In this document: one piece after another, positions 1-7,365 of the stretch
Position numbering within the stretch: position 1 is the stretch's first letter
How the letters are laid out: each line of letters starts with the position of its first letter
Assembly: GCA_052315315.1 (NCBI GenBank)
Contig: JBLSDE010000044.1
Span: 1-8,726 of the forward strand
DNA: 8,726 bases
Source: Cuniculiplasma sp052315315
GTDB taxonomy: Archaea > Thermoplasmatota > Thermoplasmata > Thermoplasmatales > Thermoplasmataceae
Direction of reading: 5' to 3'
Program-made: the position numbers and the translations under genes
Notes under the pieces: model-generated
Told to the model about the DNA's origin: nothing
The model's database searches: none
Seen by the model: the letters and a program-made list of their open reading frames with translations, nothing else

Positions 1-157
1 AATCACGGACCACCAGTTATAAGGGAAAAAAGAATAACAGAAAACTTCTAAGTACAATAGCACCCTGAAGTGTTAATGAAAAAACTCAGTGAAAGACTCG
101 CTTTATGGAAGGAGTAAACCTAATAGATGTAAACTCACGTAAATCAGCTAAACATAT
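1..157. other. Non-coding region upstream of the cas operon
   Basis: No convincing gene is seen here. Frame 1 is open from the window edge to a TAA at 49-51 (NHGPPVIREKRITENF), which could be the tail of an upstream gene but is too short to judge. A TATA-like TTATAA at 17-22 and a TACAAT at 53-58 are possible promoter elements without supporting partners. An AAGGAG at 109-114 resembles a ribosome binding site, but it is followed by ATG-TAA at 127-132 and lies more than 40 bases from cas6. The cas operon promoter presumably lies here or upstream; its exact place cannot be fixed by reading. Confidence 0.5.
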
Positions 158-161
158 ATGA
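105..161 (+). CDS. Possible 18-codon upstream ORF overlapping the cas6 start
   Basis: ATG at 105 opens an 18-residue frame (MEGVNLIDVNSRKSAKHI) that ends in TGA at 159-161. It overlaps the cas6 ATG at 158-160 as ATGA, an arrangement typical of translational coupling. cas6 itself has no Shine-Dalgarno sequence just upstream, so coupling would explain how it is translated. Against this, the small frame has no clear ribosome binding site either, and an open stretch of this size easily arises by chance. I do not recognise the peptide. It could be a leader peptide, the eroded end of an older gene, or nothing. Confidence 0.15.
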   Translation: MEGVNLIDVNSRKSAKHI

Positions 162-883
162 GCCGTCTGGTCCTACAGTTTTCCACAAAGGAGAACGAAA
201 TAACTGAGGATTCATTCAACAAACATTATATTCAGTCACTGATATATGGGAGGCTCAATAGCCAGGGGAATTTGGAATACCACAAGGGCAACAGGTTTCG
301 TTTTTTTACATTCAGTGACGTTTTTCCATCTGGATCAATGAAGAAGGGTGAAATTAAAAAGTTGATTATTTCCTCACCTGATGATAATCTCATAGGTTTG
401 CTTGCCAAGAGTTTTGTGGAGGATGACGAAATTTACATTGGAAGAGGCAAAATGCAATTAAATTCTGTGAAGATAATTCGTCTGACTCCATTTAAGGGAA
501 TGTTCATAAGCGGAAGTCCTGTGGTGTTATATAAGGACAATATACGCAATATTTTCTTCTCCATCCGGCAAGGAGATAGTGTATCATTCTTCATTCAGAG
601 GATAAAGGAGAATGCCATAAAAAAATACAATCAGTTTTCAGGCAAATATCCAAAATTTGCAGAAGGACCCATATTTGACTTCATAAAGCTAAAGAAAGAG
701 GTTTCGATTAAAATTGATCACAGAGGCGGTGATTTCTACATCATTGGCAGTTTGTGGGAAAAACTTGGTGTTATACGTGGGAGAAGGATTGACATGGATT
801 TCTATCGTTTCATAATGGATTGTGGCATTGGGGAGAAAAATAGTCTCGGGTTTGGCTTTATAAACCCCATAAGGGTGGAATAG
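158..883 (+). CDS. cas6: Cas6 CRISPR RNA endoribonuclease
   Basis: Cas6 cuts the precursor CRISPR transcript inside each repeat to give crRNAs, which are then loaded into the Csm complex. At 241 residues it has the usual length. The C-terminus carries the family's glycine-rich RNA-binding loop, GIGEKNSLGFG at about 223-233, almost as in Pyrococcus furiosus Cas6 as I recall it. By the same hand comparison the catalytic positions Tyr31, His46 and Lys52 fall on Tyr30 (in SLIYGRL), His42 (in EYHKG) and Arg48 (before FTFS), so the lysine is replaced by arginine. The in-frame stop TAA at 149-151 makes the ATG at 158 the first possible Met, and the N-terminal strand fits the family. No Shine-Dalgarno is seen, so translation may be leaderless or coupled to a short upstream frame. 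cas10 follows one base after the stop. Confidence 0.95.
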   Translation: MSRLVLQFSTKENEITEDSFNKHYIQSLIYGRLNSQGNLEYHKGNRFRFFTFSDVFPSGSMKKGEIKKLIISSPDDNLIGLLAKSFVEDDEIYIGRGKMQLNSVKIIRLTPFKGMFISGSPVVLYKDNIRNIFFSIRQGDSVSFFIQRIKENAIKKYNQFSGKYPKFAEGPIFDFIKLKKEVSIKIDHRGGDFYIIGSLWEKLGVIRGRRIDMDFYRFIMDCGIGEKNSLGFGFINPIRVE

Positions 884-884
884 A

Positions 885-3203
885 ATGGAAACAAGTGAAG
901 ATGAAAAAGTTCTTATTTTGGCATCCCTCCTTCATGATCTGGGTAAGATAAGAGTAAGGCATGACAGTGGAAAAAGGCATGCCGAACACGGTTATGATAT
1001 GGTTCAGGAGATAATGAAAAGCAACCCCAATAGAAATTACATGGACCGGGTCTCAAAACTGGTTAAACATCACCATGATCAATATGGCCTGGATGACCTT
1101 GATGAGAAAGACAGGGAATTACTTGAAATATTGAAAGATTCAGACAGGAAATCCGCAGCACACGAAAGAGAGGATAGAGACGGTCAGGTTCAGAATGATG
1201 GTCCTAAACTAACCAAAATATCAACATATCTATCCCTTGGGAAAAAATTCGAAAAAAATAGTACTGGGGCTTTTCCCATTGCAACAGAGGAAGAGGTTCT
1301 TGAAGATCCAATAAATTTTGGAAGATCAACATCCACAAATTACCGCATTATTGATAAAAAGACGGTAGAAGAGATTTCAAGGCTGAATACAGATAACTTT
1401 GAAAACTTTATAAATTCTGTAAATTCCATTTTGAGGAATACCACTTCCTACATACCTTCGGCCTTTTTCTATTCTAACCCAAACATTCCCCTTTATGATC
1501 ATCTGAAGGTAACGGCAGCTATTGCAATGTGCAGGTATAGGTCTAAATTAAGTAACAATAATAAATTTATTCTAATAAAGACCGATCTTTCAGGGATTCA
1601 GAACTACATATTCAGATATTTCAGGTCAGAACAGGCAGATGACAAGGGCACAAAGAGAATAAGGGGAAGAAGCCTGAGAGTCAGTATGACAACGAGGGTA
1701 ATAGTTCAGTATATTCTGGACGAACTTAACCTCTTTGATATTAACGTTATGTGGTTGAACTCTGATGGAGCGCTTATAATGGCCCCATATTCAGATGAGA
1801 ATGAGCAAAAGTTGGAGGAAATAAGAAGGGAAGTTAGCAGATTTTTTATAGAACACGACAGAGGGATATGGTGTGCAATTGACTGGCAGGTCGGTGATTA
1901 TGAGATAATACCCGCAGTCAAAAATGAGAGAAACGAAAAGAATGGAGATTTGGAAATTGATGACACTGATTTCAGAAAGTTTCTGGATAGCCTCATGGAA
2001 AAGCTGAACAGGGTTAAAAGGGCGCCATTCTCGGATTTCATTAGGTCACAATATTCTGAATTCTTCGGTGGAGAAATAACTGACCCTTGCTGGGCATGCG
2101 GCCTCAACCCCAAGAAGAGTGATGAAAAATGCGAAGAGTGTCTCACAGAGGAGATCATTGGTCAGAAAATCATGAAAACCGACGATCAAATAACAATGAT
2201 TGGAGGTTATGGTGGGGACATTTCATTCAAGATAGGGGAAAGGATCTATTCATTTTTCCTGGGTGAGATAAAACCAATGGCAAATGGGGAAATCAGGAGG
2301 ATAATTTATCTCAACAAGTTGCCTGATAGGATGAAGGACTACGGAGTACCTTGGGAGATATTTCTGACTGGTAATTTTGCTCCGATGAATGAGGGAAATT
2401 TAAAGACATTTGAGGATATTTTGAAGATCGGGAAAAGAAAAAATGGAAGGGAATATTTTTACATGGGAATATACAAGGCAGATCTTGACAATATGGGAAC
2501 CTTAATATCGGAAGGCTTTCCAAAACTTACAATGCCTGCATATGCAGCCTTCTCAAGGCAGACAACAACATTTTTTACTCAGGCAATTAATAGTATTGCA
2601 ATGGATTCAAATGTTTATCTTGTATATTCAGGAGGTGACGATGTTTCAGCTCTTGGATCCCTGCTAGATGTGGTTGAATTTTCCAAAAGATTGCAAACAG
2701 AATTTAAAAAGTGGTTTGAAAATGACGAGATAACTTTAAGTTCAGGAATTGCAACTACTCATGCAAAATTCCCTACACGCAGGGGTATAGATATTGCTGA
2801 AGAGGCACTTGAAATGTCAAAGATGAACGGCAAGGATTCAATAACAGTATTCGAAACTACAATGAAGAACTCCACCTTTGCAGACAGAATGTATGGATTG
2901 GGTCAGGAACTGAAAAATGTAACAGACAAAATGGCAGGGCAACTTGGAATATCTTTTCTACAACTTCTTTTAAAACTGGATGACAAAAATCCGTACGTGA
3001 AGAGTCCTTCAAGGGGTAGTGAGATATTCTTCCCTGACCACTATCTCTATTACTATATCGAGAGAAACTGGAAAGGGGAAGAGAAAGAAAAGCAGGATCT
3101 GTTAAGGGAAATTGTGAAGGAGGATGTGTTCAGGTTCATAAGGTATCCTGCTACATGGGCAATTATGAAAAAGAGACAGGAGGCAATGCAAATTGGTGAA
3201 TAA
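885..3203 (+). CDS. cas10: Cas10/Csm1, large subunit of type III-A Csm complex
   Basis: Large subunit of the Csm interference complex. In known members, target RNA binding switches on single-stranded DNA cleavage by the HD domain and synthesis of cyclic oligoadenylates by the palm domain. Visible parts, in order: an HD domain with HD at 17-18 (SLLHDLGK), His residues in HAEHG near 32-36 and HHHD at 62-65; a first palm region marked by DLSGIQNYIF from 234; a zinc ribbon with C402, C405, C416 and C419 (CxxC-x10-CxxC); and a second palm region with DLDNMG at 533-538 and the cyclase motif GGDD at 583-586. Both catalytic centres look intact. The 772-residue length is normal for Csm1. The ATG at 885 has GGGTGG at 873-878 as ribosome binding site, inside the end of cas6. 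The neighbouring csm2-csm5 genes identify it as Csm1 rather than Cmr2. Confidence 0.97.
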   Translation: METSEDEKVLILASLLHDLGKIRVRHDSGKRHAEHGYDMVQEIMKSNPNRNYMDRVSKLVKHHHDQYGLDDLDEKDRELLEILKDSDRKSAAHEREDRDGQVQNDGPKLTKISTYLSLGKKFEKNSTGAFPIATEEEVLEDPINFGRSTSTNYRIIDKKTVEEISRLNTDNFENFINSVNSILRNTTSYIPSAFFYSNPNIPLYDHLKVTAAIAMCRYRSKLSNNNKFILIKTDLSGIQNYIFRYFRSEQADDKGTKRIRGRSLRVSMTTRVIVQYILDELNLFDINVMWLNSDGALIMAPYSDENEQKLEEIRREVSRFFIEHDRGIWCAIDWQVGDYEIIPAVKNERNEKNGDLEIDDTDFRKFLDSLMEKLNRVKRAPFSDFIRSQYSEFFGGEITDPCWACGLNPKKSDEKCEECLTEEIIGQKIMKTDDQITMIGGYGGDISFKIGERIYSFFLGEIKPMANGEIRRIIYLNKLPDRMKDYGVPWEIFLTGNFAPMNEGNLKTFEDILKIGKRKNGREYFYMGIYKADLDNMGTLISEGFPKLTMPAYAAFSRQTTTFFTQAINSIAMDSNVYLVYSGGDDVSALGSLLDVVEFSKRLQTEFKKWFENDEITLSSGIATTHAKFPTRRGIDIAEEALEMSKMNGKDSITVFETTMKNSTFADRMYGLGQELKNVTDKMAGQLGISFLQLLLKLDDKNPYVKSPSRGSEIFFPDHYLYYYIERNWKGEEKEKQDLLREIVKEDVFRFIRYPATWAIMKKRQEAMQIGE

Positions 3204-3296
3204 AGCAAATTATTCTGAAAGGTTTTGTTTAGCTAATGATGTAATGGAATGCAGTTATCCCATTAGCAGGGGATATGAGGAAAGGGTGATTTAGAA
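3204..3296. other. 93-base gap between cas10 and csm2
   Basis: This is the only sizeable gap inside the operon; every other junction is 0-4 bases or a one-base overlap. It holds an inverted repeat (3232-3267), a weak AT-rich stretch AAATTATT at 3207-3214, and the csm2 ribosome binding site GGGTGAT at 3284-3290, six bases before the ATG. No open frame of note is present. It may host an internal promoter or an RNA processing site. Confidence 0.5.
3232..3267 (+). promoter_or_regulatory. Inverted repeat between cas10 and csm2
   Basis: GCTAATG at 3232-3238 and CATTAGC at 3261-3267 are perfect 7-base arms around a 22-base loop. TAATGG (3242-3247) could alternatively pair with CCATTA (3260-3265). 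No T-run follows, so an ordinary terminator is unlikely. It could be an mRNA processing or stability element, or an operator. Function is not known. Confidence 0.35.
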
Positions 3297-3770
3297 ATGA
3301 ATGAGAGAGATGGAAGCAATTTTAAACGACAAGAGGGCCAGGCAATTAATGGAAATAATGAAGAGAAAATACTGGAGTACATAAGGCGTGAGGAAGATAT
3401 GGATTACAAAAGTAAGTATCAACTATTTGGTATGGAAGGTTTGATAAAGAAAACCTATTGCGAAAGGCAGGCAAACGATTCTACCATGAACCAGCTTCGC
3501 CGTTTTTATGACCAGATTGTGTCGATTGAGGAAAAGACATCCAAGGGTGAAGATTCAATGAGTGATCTGATACGACTAGTTCCAATTGTGAGGTATGCAA
3601 ATGCAAGAGGGTTGGTGGATGAAAGGTTTTCAAGGCTAATAGATCGATCGGTAGAAATTATCACAGGACAAAACGGAAAGAATGCTGAAAAATCTCTGCA
3701 CTCATTCAAGAATGTAATGGAGGCAATTGTTGCTTATTCAAAGAAGCAAAAGGGTAAGAAGGAGGATTAG
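3297..3770 (+). CDS. csm2: Csm2, small subunit of type III-A Csm complex
   Basis: Small, mostly helical subunit. In known Csm complexes several copies form the inner filament beside the Csm3 backbone and contact the crRNA-target duplex. The 157-residue sequence is rich in charged residues with predicted helices and no membrane segment. The C-terminal half, with LIRLVPIVRYANARGLVDERF and later SFKNVMEAIVAY, fits the Csm2 pattern of a hydrophobic helix with an aromatic/Ala-rich end. The first 35 or so residues (rich in Asn, Glu and Gln) look like a variable, loosely structured extension. Position between cas10 and csm3 is the standard place for csm2 and is the strongest support, since the family diverges quickly. 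The ATG at 3297 is preceded by GGGTGAT at good spacing. csm3 starts three bases after the stop. Confidence 0.88.
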   Translation: MNERDGSNFKRQEGQAINGNNEEKILEYIRREEDMDYKSKYQLFGMEGLIKKTYCERQANDSTMNQLRRFYDQIVSIEEKTSKGEDSMSDLIRLVPIVRYANARGLVDERFSRLIDRSVEIITGQNGKNAEKSLHSFKNVMEAIVAYSKKQKGKKED

Positions 3771-3773
3771 GAA

Positions 3774-4433
3774 ATGAAAAATACTGGGGTTTTTAAGAAA
3801 AACATCATTTATAGTGGAAAGATAAGAGTGTTGACAGGCTTGCATATTGGAGGGGGAAACGAAACTGTAAAAATAGGTGGGACAGACAATTCTGTGGCCA
3901 AAACAATAATATGGGAAAAAGGTAAGAAATTGGAGGTACCATACATACCTGGAAGTTCCCTAAAGGGAAAGATAAGAAATCTGCTGAGCAGCTATGTTAT
4001 AAGTAGTACAACGGAAGAAAACAAAGAACGTATTAATAAAATTTTTGGGACAAGTGAAAACAATATACAAACATCAAGAGTCATATTCAGAGATTGTTTT
4101 CCCTCAGAAAATACAATTTCTCTGTTTATGGAACAGTATGGTCTTGATCTCACCGAGATAAAATCTGAGAACAGGATAAAACCTGATATGGTCGCTGATC
4201 CCAGGTTTATAGAGCGAGTTAGGCCGTCCACTGAGTTTGACTTCGAATGCATATTAACTATTTATGAGGGTGACGATGAAAACATGATGAAAAAAACTCT
4301 TGAGGATGGCTTTAGGCTACTGGAACAGAGCTATCTTGGGGGTAACGGAACGAGAGGCTACGGGAAGGTAAAAATTGACTACAATTTGCATGAGCGTAAT
4401 CTTGATGATTATATAAAAAAGGAGAATATGTGA
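3774..4433 (+). CDS. csm3: Csm3, RNA-cleaving backbone subunit (Cas7 group)
   Basis: Cas7-type RAMP protein that forms the helical backbone on the crRNA and cuts bound target RNA at six-base intervals. The N-terminus shows TGLHIGGG at 21-28, followed by GGTDNSV with Asp38, which matches the catalytic Asp33 of Streptococcus thermophilus Csm3 (GAIDSPV as I recall it). IPGSSLKGKIR at 58-68 is the Cas7 signature loop, and GGNGTRGYGKV at 189-199 is the C-terminal glycine-rich motif. The 219-residue length is typical. It therefore looks competent for target RNA cleavage. A strong ribosome binding site, GGAGG at 3761-3765 with an 8-base spacer, lies within the end of csm2; strong initiation would suit a subunit needed in several copies. 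csm4 starts four bases after the stop. Confidence 0.96.
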   Translation: MKNTGVFKKNIIYSGKIRVLTGLHIGGGNETVKIGGTDNSVAKTIIWEKGKKLEVPYIPGSSLKGKIRNLLSSYVISSTTEENKERINKIFGTSENNIQTSRVIFRDCFPSENTISLFMEQYGLDLTEIKSENRIKPDMVADPRFIERVRPSTEFDFECILTIYEGDDENMMKKTLEDGFRLLEQSYLGGNGTRGYGKVKIDYNLHERNLDDYIKKENM

Positions 4434-4437
4434 TCAA

Positions 4438-5400
4438 ATGGAGCATAAGTATAAACTCTTCTTCTCCAGTCCTTTCAGCACCCTGGACAGCATAAAGATA
4501 TCAGGTGCAATGATTTCTGCCTTATTCGATATACACCAGGACAAATCAAAGGAGATTGAAGGGGAGATATCTTCGGGTAGGTTTGGTGTTTCTGATCCTC
4601 TGCCATTTGATATGGAAGAAAAATCCATATTATTCCCTGTTCCACAGATTCCATATGTTTTCCCGAGAAATAAGAGCAGGGAGGAAAGGATAAAATTAGC
4701 AAAGGAGAGGAAAAAAAGGATATCATACAGCAATATCTCCAAAATAAAGAGTGTTCTGGACATATTTCTGGATGGAGGAATCAGCCAGGATGAGGCCATG
4801 AAAATACTGAACTCGGATGAAAATGGCAATTCCGTTGTGGAGAATACGAGACCAGGGAATAAGGATTTTACTGAGTACGCTGTTTCACTCCTTGATGAAA
4901 CTCCAAGAGTTTATGTGAGGGAATTAAAAGTTTCCGGAAATATGAGCTTCAGGGATCTGAATGGCCAAAGAGTACTTTCATATGATCCGGTGTGCTTGAT
5001 TGCAGACTTTGATAAGAATTATTTTGGTGATTCACTGGCCTATCTTGAAGATTCAGGTATTTCGGCTTTTGTAAGCAGAGGGAAGGGGCGGTTCAGGTTT
5101 CAGGAGTTCAGGTCTGACGAGGAGACAGGATTCAAGGGCGAAGGTTATTATCTTTTACTGTCGGAATTTGTTCCGGATGACAGCGATATGAAAAACATAG
5201 ATCTGGATAAATCGTATTATGCAATTGGTACCTTCACAGGAATATCAAGGGGTAACGAACCACTACCCAAAATCAGGTTTTTTAAGGGTGGGGCGCTTCT
5301 CTATGTGAAGGATAAATTAATTGGGAGAAATATATTTTTAAAAGGGCAAAAAAGAATCCTGATATTTAGTCCGATTATAATAAAGCTCAAGGGGGCCTAG
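4438..5400 (+). CDS. csm4: Csm4, crRNA 5'-tag binding subunit (Cas5 group)
   Basis: Cas5-type RAMP protein that, in known Csm complexes, caps the crRNA 5' tag and holds Cas10. The 320-residue protein has an N-terminal ferredoxin-like start (KLFFSSPFSTLDS, then SGAMISALF), a LFPVPQIPYVFPR segment and a strongly basic stretch at about 79-97 (KSREERIKLAKERKKR), and a glycine/arginine-rich motif FVSRGKGRFRF at about 211-221. The late segment IRFFKGGALLYV is also typical of Csm4. The family is weakly conserved, so its position between csm3 and csm5 adds much of the confidence. The ATG at 4438 has GGAG at 4421-4424 at a rather long 13-base spacing, and a TGATC at 4431-4435 that could also pair with the 16S rRNA tail. 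Confidence 0.92.
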   Translation: MEHKYKLFFSSPFSTLDSIKISGAMISALFDIHQDKSKEIEGEISSGRFGVSDPLPFDMEEKSILFPVPQIPYVFPRNKSREERIKLAKERKKRISYSNISKIKSVLDIFLDGGISQDEAMKILNSDENGNSVVENTRPGNKDFTEYAVSLLDETPRVYVRELKVSGNMSFRDLNGQRVLSYDPVCLIADFDKNYFGDSLAYLEDSGISAFVSRGKGRFRFQEFRSDEETGFKGEGYYLLLSEFVPDDSDMKNIDLDKSYYAIGTFTGISRGNEPLPKIRFFKGGALLYVKDKLIGRNIFLKGQKRILIFSPIIIKLKGA

Positions 5401-5404
5401 ATTT

Positions 5405-6604
5405 ATGATATGGGAATTGGAATGTGTGACGCCATTCATAATTAAGAACGGAGAAAAGTTTTCAGTTATGGAACTTCTAGAGGAGGAGAACCGTCTTTAC
5501 AGAATAGACACGGATTCCTTCTCTACAAACCTCTCCAAGGAGGAGATCAAGGAGCAGAATAAATTATTTGACAAATTTATTGAAATAAAGAAGAAAATGA
5601 CCAATCAAAAAGGAGGGAATAGAAATCTCAAGGTATCACCGAATGATTATTTAGAGATGTGGACTGATATACAAAATTTTAACAGAAAAAACAAAGCCTC
5701 AGAACACAGGTTACTGCCAGAAATTGAGAAGGGTAGCGATTTTAAAAGATATTATGAATTCGATGATTATCTTAATATAGTCATATTTGAGGATAAGCGC
5801 AAGGAATTTGTTCCATATATCCCTGGATCAACGCTTAAAGGTCTGCTAAGAAGAATGATACACCTTGAGTTCATTAAGTTGTACAGCAAAAATTCAGGAG
5901 GGAAAAGGATAGACATTGGAAATAAGTATGAGGATTTTAACAAGAGGACAGAAGGCAAATTGAAACTCTTGATGCAAAGTATACAGGTTTCTGATTTCTA
6001 TCCTTCAAGGGATTTCAGAATAAAAATTGACAGTGTAAGGAGGGACCCAAAAGGGGCCAAGGCCGCCCTTCCACTTGTCCAATCAGGAAAATTCTATGGT
6101 GAGGTGAATGTAAATCTGCCGGTAAATTTGAGTCAAGATCTGAAAGAAATCTTATCACAAATTGGGATAAGCAATGAGAGTTTAAAGGACACAAACACAG
6201 TTGAAAATAGAATTTTTAATATTGTGACTCAAAATTCAAAAATTATAATAGAACAAAACCAAAAGAGATATAATAATTCATATTATCTTGGGGAAGCCGA
6301 GGAAAAAAATTATCTTGCTTTGGGATTTGGAAAAGGTTTATCCCTTTCAGGTTTCGTATCGGTAAAGGACATTTACAACCTTGCTCTTGCGCGTATAAGA
6401 GGAAGCAGAAGTTCCAGGCATAACGATTCAGAGTTGAAGGAACAGGTTTTTCCAAAGACAAACTGGACGGTTATGTTTTATATCAAGAAAAGAAACACCA
6501 TGATGAATGCTAAGTTGGGAATATTCAAGGTAAAAAATATGGGAAATGGTCAGATGAAGGATTTGAAAGAGCTGGAATATATTCTGAAAGGGGTAGAAGA
6601 ATAA
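5405..6604 (+). CDS. csm5: Csm5, crRNA 3'-end subunit (Cas7 group)
   Basis: RAMP protein that caps the 3' end of the Csm backbone and, in studied systems, takes part in crRNA 3'-end maturation with host nucleases. Visible features: an N-terminal VTPFIIKNGEKF segment matching the family's TP-x-H-I-G-x-G-like start, though with the usual histidine and one glycine changed; YRIDTDSF, the usual strand after it; the Cas7 loop YIPGSTLKGLLRR at about 138-150; and a glycine-rich LGFGKGLSLSG at about 306-316. The 399-residue length is normal. GGGGG at 5391-5395 is the ribosome binding site, nine bases before ATG. The stop TAA abuts the ATG of the CARF gene with no spacer, which implies coupled translation. 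Confidence 0.94.
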   Translation: MIWELECVTPFIIKNGEKFSVMELLEEENRLYRIDTDSFSTNLSKEEIKEQNKLFDKFIEIKKKMTNQKGGNRNLKVSPNDYLEMWTDIQNFNRKNKASEHRLLPEIEKGSDFKRYYEFDDYLNIVIFEDKRKEFVPYIPGSTLKGLLRRMIHLEFIKLYSKNSGGKRIDIGNKYEDFNKRTEGKLKLLMQSIQVSDFYPSRDFRIKIDSVRRDPKGAKAALPLVQSGKFYGEVNVNLPVNLSQDLKEILSQIGISNESLKDTNTVENRIFNIVTQNSKIIIEQNQKRYNNSYYLGEAEEKNYLALGFGKGLSLSGFVSVKDIYNLALARIRGSRSSRHNDSELKEQVFPKTNWTVMFYIKKRNTMMNAKLGIFKVKNMGNGQMKDLKELEYILKGVEE

Positions 6605-7363
6605 ATGAAGTCGTGTGTGATCAATCCAATAGGTACCTCGCCAATGATTGTTACTGAGCTTTACCGATATCTCAGAAATGTTGATCCTGGTCTTAGGGAT
6701 GTTATAATTATACATACGAAGAACGGGGAGGTATTAAGGGGGGCAAAGATAGCAAAAGCCTCTCTCCTATCTAATTATAATGACGTCAGAGTTCAGTTAA
6801 AGGAGACGAAAACAGATGATATAGGAAATGATAAGGAACTTGAAATGTTCATTGAACTTGTAATAGATTCCATGATCACTGAAAGGGACAAATATAACGT
6901 GGATAAATTTTATCTAAACGTCACCGGAGGAAGAAAAATACAAACAATTGCGCTCTCAATATTTGCGGGAGTTCTGGGGATTTCTGAGGTGTACAATGTC
7001 ATTGACAGAAACGTTTCAAATTTTAACGAATTCTGGGAAAGGGAAAAGTATAATTTAACTGGGTTTGAAAACGCAGAGGAAAACGAAGACCTGATTTCAG
7101 AGTACAATCGCAGAAAGGATTCGCTCGATGGTCTATTTTACCCGGACCCAAATGTGCTTAATTTTTTAAAAGTCCCAGTTGTCATAATGCCACAGGATGA
7201 GAGGAACATATTGAAAAAGCTCATAATGGGCATATCTGTGGACGATGAGGATTTTACAAAGGCAAAATTGGCAGCATATCAGAGTTCAGGTTTGATAACA
7301 TATGACAAGAGCAGAACACACCCGACTGAGCTGGGCAATATAATTCTAAAATACCTCAGGTAA
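6605..7363 (+). CDS. CARF-domain protein with C-terminal winged-helix-like region, no HEPN motif
   Basis: The first 130 or so residues look like a CARF domain, the Rossmann-like fold that binds cyclic oligoadenylate. NPIGTSPMIVTEL at 7-19 is the glycine/serine loop after strand 1, and LNVTGGRK at 104-111 is the TGG-x-K motif with Lys111. A variable linker (about 130-185) leads to a C-terminal part (about 190-252) resembling a winged helix, with SSGLITYD and HPTELGNIIL. No HEPN R-x4-6-H site in a suitable context and no PD-D/E-x-K nuclease motif is visible, so this is not an ordinary Csm6. Candidates are a ring nuclease of the Crn1 type, which degrades the messenger and can also have a CARF plus winged-helix build with Ser and Lys active residues (Ser12 and Lys111 would fit), or a Csa3-like messenger-responsive DNA-binding regulator. 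It sits between csm5 and cas1, touching csm5 and two bases from cas1. Confidence 0.8.
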   Translation: MKSCVINPIGTSPMIVTELYRYLRNVDPGLRDVIIIHTKNGEVLRGAKIAKASLLSNYNDVRVQLKETKTDDIGNDKELEMFIELVIDSMITERDKYNVDKFYLNVTGGRKIQTIALSIFAGVLGISEVYNVIDRNVSNFNEFWEREKYNLTGFENAEENEDLISEYNRRKDSLDGLFYPDPNVLNFLKVPVVIMPQDERNILKKLIMGISVDDEDFTKAKLAAYQSSGLITYDKSRTHPTELGNIILKYLR

Positions 7364-7365
7364 AA

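Noticed and set aside
16..38. GTTAT ... ATAAC inverted repeat
   Set aside because: Arms of only five AT-rich bases with a 13-base loop are expected by chance.
1..51. Open frame at the left edge (NHGPPVIREKRITENF then stop)
   Set aside because: Sixteen residues without a recognisable motif cannot be called the end of a gene, and frame 3 is also open for a similar length.
4434..4829. 131-codon open frame on the minus strand
   Set aside because: It lies opposite csm4, has low-complexity Ser/Leu/Phe composition typical of a shadow frame, and has no recognisable motif.
6695..6715. R-x5-H in the CARF protein (RDVIIIH), resembling the HEPN R-x4-6-H motif
   Set aside because: It lies in an N-terminal hydrophobic strand of the CARF fold, not in a C-terminal helical HEPN domain, and is almost certainly coincidental.
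6428..6715. 95-codon minus-strand frame across the csm5/CARF junction
   Set aside because: It overlaps two well-supported genes on the other strand, and its composition (His, Ile, Phe, Asn rich) and lack of motifs fit an antisense shadow.
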